From positions 1 to 35,553 of the forward strand of contig NZ_NKUI01000056.1 of NCBI RefSeq assembly GCF_014845115.1: DNA of 35,553 bases, written 5' to 3'. This document shows positions 16,325-23,598 of the stretch, in pieces; position 1 is the first letter of the stretch, and each line of letters begins with the position of its first letter. Below the pieces are notes generated by a model. The model did not search any database. It saw only the letters and a list, made by a program, of their open reading frames with translations, and had not been told where the DNA came from. The DNA is from Methylorubrum zatmanii. Its GTDB lineage: Bacteria > Pseudomonadota > Alphaproteobacteria > Rhizobiales > Beijerinckiaceae. A program made the position numbers and the translations under genes.

Positions 16325-17623
16325 TCAACAGTCGAGGGTCGTGTCGCGCTCCCACTGGGTCAGGTGACGGCAGTAATCGTCCCATTCCTGCCGCTTGAGC
16401 TTGAGGTAGCTCGGCACGAAGGAGCCCAGCGCCTCGTTGAGGACGCTGCTGGCCTCCAGGGCGCGCAGGGCATCGAGCAGGTTGAGCGGCAATTGCTTGA
16501 CGCCCTCGACCTTGTGCCCGTCGGTGTACATGTTGATGTCGAGGCGCTGGCCCGGATCGCGCTGCTGGCGGATGCCGTCGAGGCCGGCCGCCAGAATGCC
16601 CGCCTGGAGCAGGTAGGGATTGGCCGCGCCGTCGGCGAGGCGGAACTCGAAGCGCCCGCCATCGGGGATGCGGATCATGTGGGTGCGGTTGTTGCCCGTA
16701 TAGGTCACGGTGTTGGGGGCCCAGGTCGCGCCGGAGGTCGTGCGCGGGGCGTTGATGCGCTTGTAGGAATTCACGCAAGGATTGGTCAGGGCGGCCAGCG
16801 CGTCGGCCGAGTGGATCAGGCCGCCGATGAAGTGGTAGCCCTTGCGCGACATGCCGATCTCGTCCGACTCGTCGGCGAACACGTTCTGCCCGCCGCTCCA
16901 GAGCGAGACGTGAGCGTGGCAGCCGGAGCCGGTCAGGTCCATGAAGGGCTTGGGCATGAAGGTCGCGCGGAAGCCGTGCTTCTCGGCGATCGAGCGGGCC
17001 ATGTACTTGAAGAAGGCGTGCCGGTCCGCGGTGATGAGGGCGTCGTCGTAGTCCCAGTTCATCTCGAACTGGCCGTTCGCGTCCTCGTGGTCGTTCTGGT
17101 AGGGCTTCCAGCCCAGGCTCAGCATCGCGTCGCAGATCTCGCTGATGACGTCGTAGCGGCGCATCAGGGCGGATTGGTCGTAGCAGGGCTTGGTCTGCTT
17201 GTCGGCGGTGTCGGCGGGTTCCGAGCCGCAGGGCGTGATCAGGAAGAACTCACACTCGACGCCGCTCTTCATCTGCAGCCCCTCGCGGGCGGCTTCCTTG
17301 ATGAGGCGCTTGAGGATGTTGCGCGGGCCCTGCTCGACCGCCTTGCCGCCCATCACGAGGTCGGCGGGCAGCCAGCCCACCTCGGGTTTCCAGGGCAGCT
17401 GGATCAGGCCGGAGGGATCGGGCACGGCGAGCAGATCGGCATCGGCGGGGCTCATGTCGAGCCAGGTCGCAAAGCCGGCGAATCCCGCGCCGTTGCGGCA
17501 TGTGCTGCCGATGGCGGCGGCCGGCACGAGCTTGGCGCGCTGGGTGCCGAACAGGTCGGTGTAGGAAACGAGGAAGTATTTGATGCCGCGCTCGCGGGCG
17601 GCAATTTCAAGTTCGTGCGTCAT
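16325..17623 (-). CDS. gmaS: Gamma-glutamylmethylamide synthetase
   Basis: 432 residues from the ATG at 17621-17623, with GGGAGGG 8 bases upstream (the earlier GTG at 17632 lies inside that site). The fold is that of glutamine synthetase: N-terminal beta-grasp part (YFLVSYTDLFGTQRAK), VECEFF (about 122-127), HEDANGQFEMN (179-189), GSGCHAHVSLW (232-242) and the arginine-bearing RIPDGGRFEFRLADGAANP. Members of this glutamine-synthetase-III-like group next to mgs and mgd genes join methylamine to glutamate with ATP, the first step of the N-methylglutamate pathway in the cytoplasm. It is the last gene after mgsA-B-C but is separated from mgsC by 90 bases containing a terminator-like hairpin. GlnT-type glutamine synthetase is the alternative, made unlikely by context. 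Confidence 0.93.
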   Translation of the reverse strand: MTHELEIAARERGIKYFLVSYTDLFGTQRAKLVPAAAIGSTCRNGAGFAGFATWLDMSPADADLLAVPDPSGLIQLPWKPEVGWLPADLVMGGKAVEQGPRNILKRLIKEAAREGLQMKSGVECEFFLITPCGSEPADTADKQTKPCYDQSALMRRYDVISEICDAMLSLGWKPYQNDHEDANGQFEMNWDYDDALITADRHAFFKYMARSIAEKHGFRATFMPKPFMDLTGSGCHAHVSLWSGGQNVFADESDEIGMSRKGYHFIGGLIHSADALAALTNPCVNSYKRINAPRTTSGATWAPNTVTYTGNNRTHMIRIPDGGRFEFRLADGAANPYLLQAGILAAGLDGIRQQRDPGQRLDINMYTDGHKVEGVKQLPLNLLDALRALEASSVLNEALGSFVPSYLKLKRQEWDDYCRHLTQWERDTTLDC

Positions 17624-17663
17624 CGCAAGCACCCTCCCGGAGTCGGTGGATCGCGCCGGTTCG

Positions 17664-17707
17664 AAGAAAGAGAAAGGGCCGCCCTTCGAAGCTTCAGGGG
17701 CGGCCCT
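17664..17707 (-). terminator. Terminator-like attenuator hairpin between mgsC and gmaS
   Basis: On the minus strand a perfect 10-base stem, AGGGCCGCCC with GGGCGGCCCT (17698-17707 and 17675-17684), is followed by the pyrimidine run TTCTCTTTCTT. It begins 6 bases after the mgsC stop. The gmaS start lies only about 40 bases beyond it. This suggests partial termination or an mRNA processing point that sets gmaS level relative to mgsABC. Confidence 0.65.
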
Positions 17708-17713
17708 CGCACG

Positions 17714-19072
17714 TCACATGCCGGTCTTGCCGGGAACCCAGGTGGTGCCGGCCAGTGGTACCTGCGCCATGGCGGCGGCCTCGATGGTCAGCGCCACCAG
17801 ATCCTCGGGTTCGAGGTTGTGCAGGTGACTCTTGCCGCAGGCGCGCGCGATGGTCTGGGCCTCCAGGGTCATCACCGCGAGGTAATTGGCGAGCCGCCGG
17901 CCGGCGAGTTCCGGATCGAGGCGCTTCATCAGCTCCGGATCCTGGGTGGTGATGCCGGCGGGGTCGCGCCCCTCGTGCCAATCGTCGTAGGCGCCGGCCG
18001 TGGTGCCCAGGGCCTCGTACTCGGCCTGCCAGCGGGGATCGTTGTCGCCCAGCGCGATCAGCGCGGCGGTGCCGATGGCGACCGCGTCGGCGCCGAGCGC
18101 CAGCGCCTTGGCCACGTCGGCCCCGGAGCGGATACCGCCGGAGACGATCAGCTGGACCTTGCGGTGCATGCCGAGGTCCTGCAGCGCCTGCACGGCGGGG
18201 CGGATCGCGGCCAGCGTCGGGATGCCGACATGCTCGATGAACACGTCCTGCGTCGCGGCAGTGCCGCCCTGCATGCCGTCGAGCACCACCACGTCGGCGC
18301 CGGACTTCACCGCGAGCGCGGTGTCGTAATAGGGCCGCGAGGCGCCGACCTTGACGTAGATCGGCTTCTCCCAATCGGTGATCTCGCGCAGCTCCTCGAT
18401 CTTGATGGCGAGATCGTCCGGCCCGGTCCAATCCGGATGGCGGCAGGCGGAGCGCTGGTCGATGCCCGGCGGCAGGCAGCGCATGCCCGCGACGCGCTCG
18501 GTGATCTTCTGGCCGAGCAGCATGCCGCCGCCGCCGGGCTTGGCGCCCTGGCCGATCACCACCTCGATGGCGTCGGCCTTGCGCAGGTCATCCGGGTTCA
18601 TGCCGTAGCGTGACGGCAGGTATTGGTAGACCAGGGTCTTGGAATGGCCGCGCTCCTCCGGGGTCATGCCGCCGTCGCCGGTGGTGGTGGAGGTGCCGGC
18701 GATGGAGGCGCCCCGCCCGAGCGCCTCCTTGGCATTGGCCGAGAGCGAGCCGAAGCTCATGCCGGCGATGGTCACCGGTGTCTTCAGGTGGATCGGCTTC
18801 TTGGCGAAGCGGCTACCCAGCACCACCTCGGTGCCGCAGCGCTCGCGGTAGCCTTCCAGCGGGTAGCGGCTGATCGAGGCGCCGAGGAACAGGAGGTCGT
18901 CGAAATGCGGCAGGGCGCGCTTCGCCCCGGCGCCGCGGATGTCGTAGATGCCGGTCGCCGCCGCGCGGCGGATCTCGGACATCACGTCGGGGGTGAAGGT
19001 CGCCGACAGGCGCGGCTTGGTGCGCGGCGTCTCGCGCGGATCCTTGGACGGACCCTTGGGATGCTCGGCCAT
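17714..19072 (-). CDS. mgsC: N-methylglutamate synthase, FMN-binding glutamate-synthase-like subunit
   Basis: 452 residues forming the FMN-binding (alpha/beta)8 domain of glutamate synthase (GlxD type). Seen: TIAGMSFGSLSANAKEALGRG, GTSTTTGDGGM, IGQGAKPGGGGMLLGQKI, IYVKVGASRPYYD, VVLDGMQGGTAATQ and the phosphate-binding IVSGGIRSGADVAKALALGADAVAIGTA. With MgsA and MgsB it would convert gamma-glutamylmethylamide plus glutamate to N-methylglutamate. Only four cysteines are present and none form the C-x5-C-x4-C iron-sulfur motif of large glutamate synthases. The start overlaps the mgsB stop by one base (TGATG), showing translational coupling. Confidence 0.93.
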   Translation of the reverse strand: MAEHPKGPSKDPRETPRTKPRLSATFTPDVMSEIRRAAATGIYDIRGAGAKRALPHFDDLLFLGASISRYPLEGYRERCGTEVVLGSRFAKKPIHLKTPVTIAGMSFGSLSANAKEALGRGASIAGTSTTTGDGGMTPEERGHSKTLVYQYLPSRYGMNPDDLRKADAIEVVIGQGAKPGGGGMLLGQKITERVAGMRCLPPGIDQRSACRHPDWTGPDDLAIKIEELREITDWEKPIYVKVGASRPYYDTALAVKSGADVVVLDGMQGGTAATQDVFIEHVGIPTLAAIRPAVQALQDLGMHRKVQLIVSGGIRSGADVAKALALGADAVAIGTAALIALGDNDPRWQAEYEALGTTAGAYDDWHEGRDPAGITTQDPELMKRLDPELAGRRLANYLAVMTLEAQTIARACGKSHLHNLEPEDLVALTIEAAAMAQVPLAGTTWVPGKTGM

Positions 19073-19761
19073 CAGTAGGCTCCGGCGTTGTCGACGTGGA
19101 AGTGGTAGAGGGAGCGGGCCGAGCCGTAGCGGCGGAACTCGCTCGGGCTGACCTCGCCGGCCAAGCCGGCGGCGGCGAGCTTCTCGGCGATGTCCTTCAG
19201 GTGCTCGTCGCGCATCTCTTTCTCGATGCAGTCGGCGCCCAGGCTCGTCACCGAGCCGCGGACATAGAGCTTGGCCTCGTAGAGCGAGTCGCCCAGCGCC
19301 TCGCCCGCGTCGCCGAGCACGGTCAGCGTGCCGGCCTGAGCCATGAAGGCCGACATGTGGCCGACCGAGCCCTTCACGACGATGTCGATGCCCTTCATCG
19401 AGATGCCGCAGCGGGCGCCGGCATTGCCGTCGACGATGAGGAGGCCGCCATGGGCGGTGGCGCCGGCCGACTGGCTGGCATCGCCCCGCACGTGGACGAG
19501 GCCGGAGATCATGTTCTCGGCAACGCCCACGCCCGCATTGCCGTTGATCAGCACGGTCGCGAGCTTGTTCATGCCGGCGCAGTAATAGCCGACATTGCCC
19601 TCGATCTCGACGCTGATCGGTGCGTCGAGACCGGCCGCGATGGCGTGGGCCCCGTCCGGGCCGGTCACGGTCCAGTGGGTCTCGTTGGTGTCGGGCCGCA
19701 GGGCGTGCAGGGCCCGGTTCAACTCGCGCAGGGGCGCGGTTCTCAGGTCGAAGTTCGGCAT
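19072..19761 (-). CDS. mgsB: N-methylglutamate synthase, glutamate-synthase C-terminal-domain-like subunit
   Basis: 229 residues made of the right-handed beta-helix of the glutamate synthase C-terminal domain (GlxC type). Regular turns carry Gly-rich repeats: EGNVGYYCAGMNK, INGNAGVGVAENM, VRGDASQSAGATA, VDGNAGARCGISMKG, VKGSVGHMSAFMAQ and VLGDAGEALGDS. In glutamate synthase this part holds the amidotransferase and FMN domains together, and a structural role is likely here. Both junctions, with mgsA and mgsC, are one-base TGATG overlaps, so the three subunits are coupled. Confidence 0.92.
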   Translation of the reverse strand: MPNFDLRTAPLRELNRALHALRPDTNETHWTVTGPDGAHAIAAGLDAPISVEIEGNVGYYCAGMNKLATVLINGNAGVGVAENMISGLVHVRGDASQSAGATAHGGLLIVDGNAGARCGISMKGIDIVVKGSVGHMSAFMAQAGTLTVLGDAGEALGDSLYEAKLYVRGSVTSLGADCIEKEMRDEHLKDIAEKLAAAGLAGEVSPSEFRRYGSARSLYHFHVDNAGAY

Positions 19762-20696
19762 CAGTGGCGCTCCCCGGAAGCGTGGTCGGCCGTGGTGCGT
19801 TCCCAGGCGTAGACTCGGGCCGGCTCCGGCTCGAACACGCGGGCTTGGTCGATGCCGGGCAGGCCGACCAGGGCCCGGTACTCGGAACCGAAGGCGACGT
19901 AGTCGTCGGTCTCGGCCATCACGGCCGGCTTGCAGGCGATCGGATCGCGCACCACGGCGAAGCCGTTCTCGGTGCCGACCACGAAGGTGAAGAAGCCGTC
20001 GAGGTCGTTCAGGCTCGATTCGAGCGCTTCCTTCAGAGAGGCGCCCTCGCGCATGCGCCAGCTGAGATAGCCGGCGGCGACCTCGGTGTCGTTCTGGGTG
20101 GCGAAGTTCAGGCCCTCGCGGCGCAGGCGGCGGCGCAGGTCGTTGTGGTTCGACAGCGAGCCGTTATGGACGAGGCACTCGTCGGTTCCCGTCGAGAACG
20201 GGTGGGCGCCGTTGGTCGTCACCGCGCTCTCGGTGGCCATGCGGGTATGGCCGATGCCGTGGGTGCCGGCCATGGTCTCGAGGGCGAAGCGCTCGGCGAC
20301 GGAAGCCGGCAGGCCGACCTCCTTGTAGATCTCCATGCGCCGGCCCGCGCTCACCACATCGATGCCGGGGGCATGGGTCTTCAGCCAGGAGCGGATCTCC
20401 TCCTCGCGGCTTCCCGGAACGGCGAGGACGATGTGGGTGTCCCGCTCCGTCGCCGAGACGGAGAGGCCCAGCGCCTGCTCCAGCTTCGACACCGCCGCGC
20501 GCAGGGCCTCCGGGCCGGGGCCGCGCAGGGTCAGCTTCACGTCCGAGGAGGCCGAGACCCCGTCCGAGCCGTAGACCGCGAAGCCCGCGCTGTCGGGGCC
20601 GCGATCGGTCATCGTCTCCAGCATCTTCGACAGGAGGGCGCCGAGCTGCGGCTCAAGCTTTGGGTTCTTCAGAAATAGTCCGACTATCCCGCACAT
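19761..20696 (-). CDS. mgsA: N-methylglutamate synthase, class II amidotransferase subunit
   Basis: 311 residues from the ATG at 20694-20696. The start is fixed by the need for Cys at position 2, the N-terminal nucleophile of Ntn amidotransferases (MCGIVGLF). Upstream in-frame codons lie in the leader and are not homologous. Other family marks are TDRGPDSAG with Arg32, GHTRMATESAV, CLVHNGSLSNHNDLR and NDTEVAAGYL. It should release methylamine (or channel it) from gamma-glutamylmethylamide for MgsC. It is GlxB-like in architecture. First gene of the leftward mgs-gma unit; the leader directly in front of the ATG is strongly structured. Confidence 0.92.
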   Translation of the reverse strand: MCGIVGLFLKNPKLEPQLGALLSKMLETMTDRGPDSAGFAVYGSDGVSASSDVKLTLRGPGPEALRAAVSKLEQALGLSVSATERDTHIVLAVPGSREEEIRSWLKTHAPGIDVVSAGRRMEIYKEVGLPASVAERFALETMAGTHGIGHTRMATESAVTTNGAHPFSTGTDECLVHNGSLSNHNDLRRRLRREGLNFATQNDTEVAAGYLSWRMREGASLKEALESSLNDLDGFFTFVVGTENGFAVVRDPIACKPAVMAETDDYVAFGSEYRALVGLPGIDQARVFEPEPARVYAWERTTADHASGERH

Positions 20697-20747
20697 CGGT
20701 GTCGCCCCGTCTGTTCGTTCACTGGCGAAAGTGATCGCACGACACCG
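20697..20747 (-). promoter_or_regulatory. Structured 5' leader abutting the mgsA start codon
   Basis: On the minus strand CGGTGTCG pairs with CGACACCG (8 base pairs), whose last base touches the mgsA ATG. Inside lies CGATCACT-TTCGCC-AGTGAACG, 7 of 8 pairs with a hexaloop. An 11-base single strand on the 3' side carries the only purine-rich stretch (GACGGGG) that could serve as a ribosome-binding site. A translational switch is possible; it matches no riboswitch class that I recognise. Confidence 0.45.
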
Positions 20748-20832
20748 CTGCCGCGTCAATTATCAGGCACGAAAATTTCCTCTCATGAAACAGTGACGAT
20801 GGCGATCGGCTCCGGCTGGCGCGGCGGCGCAG

Positions 20833-21831
20833 TCAGATCCCTGCGGCCTGCCGTCTCCGTCGTCGCTCCGCCCGTGACAGCTCATCGGCGCTGGCGAAGC
20901 CGGTGGCCGAGGCGATCTCAGCCCGGCTGAGGGCGCTCTCCCGGGCGAGCTGATGCGCCCGGTCGAGCCGCAGCGCCAGATAATGGCGGTGCAGCCCGCA
21001 GCCGAGCCCGTCGCGGAACAGGCGCTCCAGTTGCCGCGCCGAGACGCGGGCGAGATCCGCCAGGGCCTCGCGGGAGAGGGGGGATTCGAGATTGGCCTCC
21101 ATGGCCGCCAGCACCCGCAGCAGGCGCGGATCGCGCACGCCGAATCGCTGCCGCAGATCCATCCGCTGCGGGCTCAGGCCCTCGCGGATTTGGTTGTGCA
21201 GGAACCAGTCGCTCACCCCCGCCGCGAGGCCGGCGCCGTGGTCGCGGCCGATCAGGTCGAGCATCAGGTCGAGGGCGGCGATGCCGCCGGAGCAGGTGAT
21301 GCGGTCGCCCTGGATCTCGAACAGGGAGCGGACCACGTCGATCCCGGGGTAACGCTCTTCGAAGGCCGGGACGTGCTCCCAGTGCAGGGTGCAGCGTCGG
21401 CCGGCGAGCAGGCCGGCCCGGGCCAGGAGGTAGGGGCCGCCGGAGATCCCGCCCAGGGTCACGCCGCGCCGGGCGAGGCCCCGCAGCCAGGCGAAGAGCG
21501 ACGGGTCGTCGAAGGACGCCGGATTGCCGCCGGCGCAGACGAAGACGCGGTCGGCGGCGATCTCGCCCGTGCCGACCGCGACATCGGTGAGGATGCCGAG
21601 CCCGTTCGAGGCCTGCACCATCCCGCCCCCCGGCGCCGCGTGCCACCAGCGATAGAGTTCGCAGCCCGACAGGGTGTTGGCCGCCCGCAGGGGTTCGACC
21701 GCCGCCGTGTAGGCCATCAGGGGAAAGTCCGGCACCAGCACGAAGCCCACCGTGAGGGGGGAAGGATCCTGGACCTGAGGAGGCTTGCGCCCCCGCCGGA
21801 CCCGATCGGTCGGGGCGGTGTCGTCGTGCAT
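20833..21831 (-). CDS. GlxA-type AraC-family transcriptional regulator
   Basis: 332 residues. An N-terminal DJ-1/PfpI-like class I amidotransferase-fold sensor domain (TVGFVLVPDFPLMAYTAAVEPLRAAN, then GGISGGPYLLARAGLLAGRRCTLHWEH) precedes a C-terminal AraC domain (about 215-332). The first helix-turn-helix is normal (ALADLARVSARQLERLF). The second (RAEIASATGFASADELSRAERRRRRQAAG) lacks the usual aromatic/FG-P ending. GlxA-like regulators often accompany sarcosine- and N-methyl-amino-acid genes. Its place between the leftward mgs and the rightward mgd units makes it the obvious candidate controller of methylamine use, as activator or repressor; the effector is unknown. Confidence 0.87.
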   Translation of the reverse strand: MHDDTAPTDRVRRGRKPPQVQDPSPLTVGFVLVPDFPLMAYTAAVEPLRAANTLSGCELYRWWHAAPGGGMVQASNGLGILTDVAVGTGEIAADRVFVCAGGNPASFDDPSLFAWLRGLARRGVTLGGISGGPYLLARAGLLAGRRCTLHWEHVPAFEERYPGIDVVRSLFEIQGDRITCSGGIAALDLMLDLIGRDHGAGLAAGVSDWFLHNQIREGLSPQRMDLRQRFGVRDPRLLRVLAAMEANLESPLSREALADLARVSARQLERLFRDGLGCGLHRHYLALRLDRAHQLARESALSRAEIASATGFASADELSRAERRRRRQAAGI

Positions 21832-21839
21832 TTCTGCGC

Positions 21840-21854
21840 GATTTGCCGGAAATC
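21840..21854. promoter_or_regulatory. 15-base palindrome in the glxA-like/mgdA divergent promoter region
   Basis: GATTT-GCCGG-AAATC is a perfect 5+5+5 dyad starting 9 bases upstream of the regulator start codon and 90 bases upstream of mgdA. Its position in the 112-base divergent region fits an operator. Binding by the adjacent regulator is conjecture. Confidence 0.35.
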
Positions 21855-21943
21855 TGTCGTGAAATGCAAGTCTGTCCCTGTGAGACCTCGGATATGGCTG
21901 GGCTCACACCGGCAGAACTTTCGGCGAAGAGCGGATTCACCTC

Positions 21944-23194
21944 ATGCGCTATTCACTCTTCAGCGTCCTCGGACAGGCCCTGCGCGGCCAGCGCGACTGG
22001 ACGCCGCAATGGCGCGACGCGGCCCCGCGCGAGGCCTACGACGTGGTGATCGTCGGCGGCGGCGGCCACGGGCTCGCCACCGCCTATTACCTCGCCAAGG
22101 AGCACGGGATCACCAACGTCGCCGTGTTGGAGAAGAGCCATGTCGGCTCGGGTAATGTCGGGCGCAACACCACCATCGTGCGCTCGAATTACGGGTTGCC
22201 CGGCAACATCCCGTTCTACGAGCGCTCGATGAAGCTCTGGGAGGGGTTGGAGCAGGACATCAACTACAATGCCATGGTCAGCCAGCGCGGCGTCCTGAAC
22301 CTGTTCCATTCGGATGGTCAGCGCGACGCCTATGCCCGGCGCGGCAACGCCATGCGGCTCGCCGGCATCGACGCGGAACTCCTCGACCGCGAGGGCGTGC
22401 GCCGTCTCGTGCCGTTCATCGACTTCGACAATGCCCGCTTCCCGGTGAAGGGCGGCCTGATCCAGCGCCGCGGCGGCACCGTGCGCCACGACGCGGTGGC
22501 CTGGGGCTATGCCCGCGCGGCAGATCTGCGCGGCGTCGACATCGTCCAGAACTGCGCCGTCACCGGCATCCGCCGCGAGGGCGGCCGCGTCACCGGCGTC
22601 GAGACCAGCCGCGGCTTCATCCGCGCCAAGAAGGTGGCGATCTCGGTGGCGGGCTCCTCCTCGCTGCTGGCGGGCATGGTGGACATGCGCCTGCCGATCG
22701 AGAGCCACGTGCTGCAGGCCTTCGTCAGCGAGGGCGTGAAGCCGCTGATCGATTGCGTGATGACCTTCGGCGCCGGCCATTTCTACGTCAGCCAGTCGGA
22801 CAAGGGCGGCCTCGTCTTCGGCGGCGACATCGACGGCTACAATTCCTACGCCCAGCGCGGCAACCTGCACACCATCGAGGACGTGATGGAGGGCGGCATG
22901 GCGCTCTGGCCGGGGCTCGGCCGCCTGCGGCTGCTGCGCCACTGGGGCGGCATCATGGACATGTCGATGGACGGAAGCCCCATCATCGACCGCACCGATA
23001 TCGGCGGCCTCTATCTCAATGCCGGCTGGTGCTACGGCGGCTTCAAGGCGACCCCGGCGGCGGGCTTCTGCTTCGCGCATCTCATCGCCCGCGACGAGCC
23101 GCATCAGGACGCGGCCGCCTACCGGCTCGACCGCTTCGCCACCGGTCATGTCATCGACGAGAAGGGCATGGGCGCGCAGCCCAACCTGCATTGA
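21944..23194 (+). CDS. mgdA: N-methylglutamate dehydrogenase, SoxB-like flavoprotein subunit
   Basis: 416 residues, the size of heterotetrameric sarcosine oxidase beta. The FAD-binding motif VVIVGGGGHGLATAYYL lies at residues 34-50. GGTVRHDAVAWGYAR has His182 in the place of the histidine that carries covalent FMN in sarcosine oxidase. GGIMDMSMDGSPIIDRT and LYLNAGWCYGGFKATPAAG close the substrate domain. It would oxidise the N-methyl group of N-methylglutamate. The family alone cannot separate it from sarcosine oxidase; the linked gmaS and mgsABC decide for N-methylglutamate. First gene of the rightward unit. Confidence 0.93.
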   Translation: MRYSLFSVLGQALRGQRDWTPQWRDAAPREAYDVVIVGGGGHGLATAYYLAKEHGITNVAVLEKSHVGSGNVGRNTTIVRSNYGLPGNIPFYERSMKLWEGLEQDINYNAMVSQRGVLNLFHSDGQRDAYARRGNAMRLAGIDAELLDREGVRRLVPFIDFDNARFPVKGGLIQRRGGTVRHDAVAWGYARAADLRGVDIVQNCAVTGIRREGGRVTGVETSRGFIRAKKVAISVAGSSSLLAGMVDMRLPIESHVLQAFVSEGVKPLIDCVMTFGAGHFYVSQSDKGGLVFGGDIDGYNSYAQRGNLHTIEDVMEGGMALWPGLGRLRLLRHWGGIMDMSMDGSPIIDRTDIGGLYLNAGWCYGGFKATPAAGFCFAHLIARDEPHQDAAAYRLDRFATGHVIDEKGMGAQPNLH

Positions 23195-23268
23195 GGTCTT
23201 CCCAGCGTCGCCGGCTCGCGCCGACGACATCCGCCGCACGGGCGGCGACGCGCCGATGCGCTCGCGGA

Positions 23269-23284
23269 GCCCGCTCCGGCGGGC
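23269..23284 (+). other. Intercistronic hairpin between mgdA and mgdB
   Basis: GCCCGC-TCCG-GCGGGC is a perfect 6-base stem with a tetraloop in the 116-base gap, 26 bases before the mgdB ATG. No U-tract follows. It may stabilise the mgdA message or temper expression of the downstream genes. Confidence 0.4.
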
Positions 23285-23310
23285 CCCGATTCCCAGAAGG
23301 ACGACACGCC

Positions 23311-23598
23311 ATGCGCATCCGATGCCCTTACTGCGGCGAGCGCGACAACGGGGAGTTCAGCTACCTCGGCGACGCCGCCCCCCAGCGCCCCGACGGCCTC
23401 GAAGCCTCGGCGGAGGCGATGCACGACTACGTCTACCTGCGCGACAACCCGGCAGGGACGATCCGCGAACTCTGGTACCACGCCTCCGGCTGCCGCTCCT
23501 GGCTGGTGGTGACCCGCGACACCCGCACCCACGCGATTGAATCGGTCGAGCCGGCCCGCGACGTCGCGCGGGCCCGCCGTTCGGGAGAGGCCGCATGA
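23311..23598 (+). CDS. mgdB: N-methylglutamate dehydrogenase, SoxD-like small zinc subunit
   Basis: 95 residues, standard for sarcosine oxidase delta. CPYCG (Cys5, Cys8) together with His57 and Cys61 in WYHASGC match the four ligands of the zinc site in that family. The acidic-aromatic stretch MHDYVYLRDNPAG is also typical. It is a structural subunit of the four-part flavoenzyme. Its stop overlaps the mgdC start (ATGA at 23595-23598). Confidence 0.92.
   Translation: MRIRCPYCGERDNGEFSYLGDAAPQRPDGLEASAEAMHDYVYLRDNPAGTIRELWYHASGCRSWLVVTRDTRTHAIESVEPARDVARARRSGEAA

Noticed and set aside
16364..18613. Plus-strand open frame of 749 residues opposite gmaS and mgsC
   Set aside because: Antisense shadow of two well-supported genes, without any recognisable domain.
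20764..20779. Sigma-54-like sequence AGGCACG-N4-TTTC between mgsA and the regulator gene
   Set aside because: It lacks the essential GC of the -12 element and points into the antisense of the regulator gene.
21895..21920. GG-N10-GC spacing upstream of mgdA as a possible sigma-54 promoter
   Set aside because: Only the two dinucleotides fit; the rest of the -24/-12 consensus does not.
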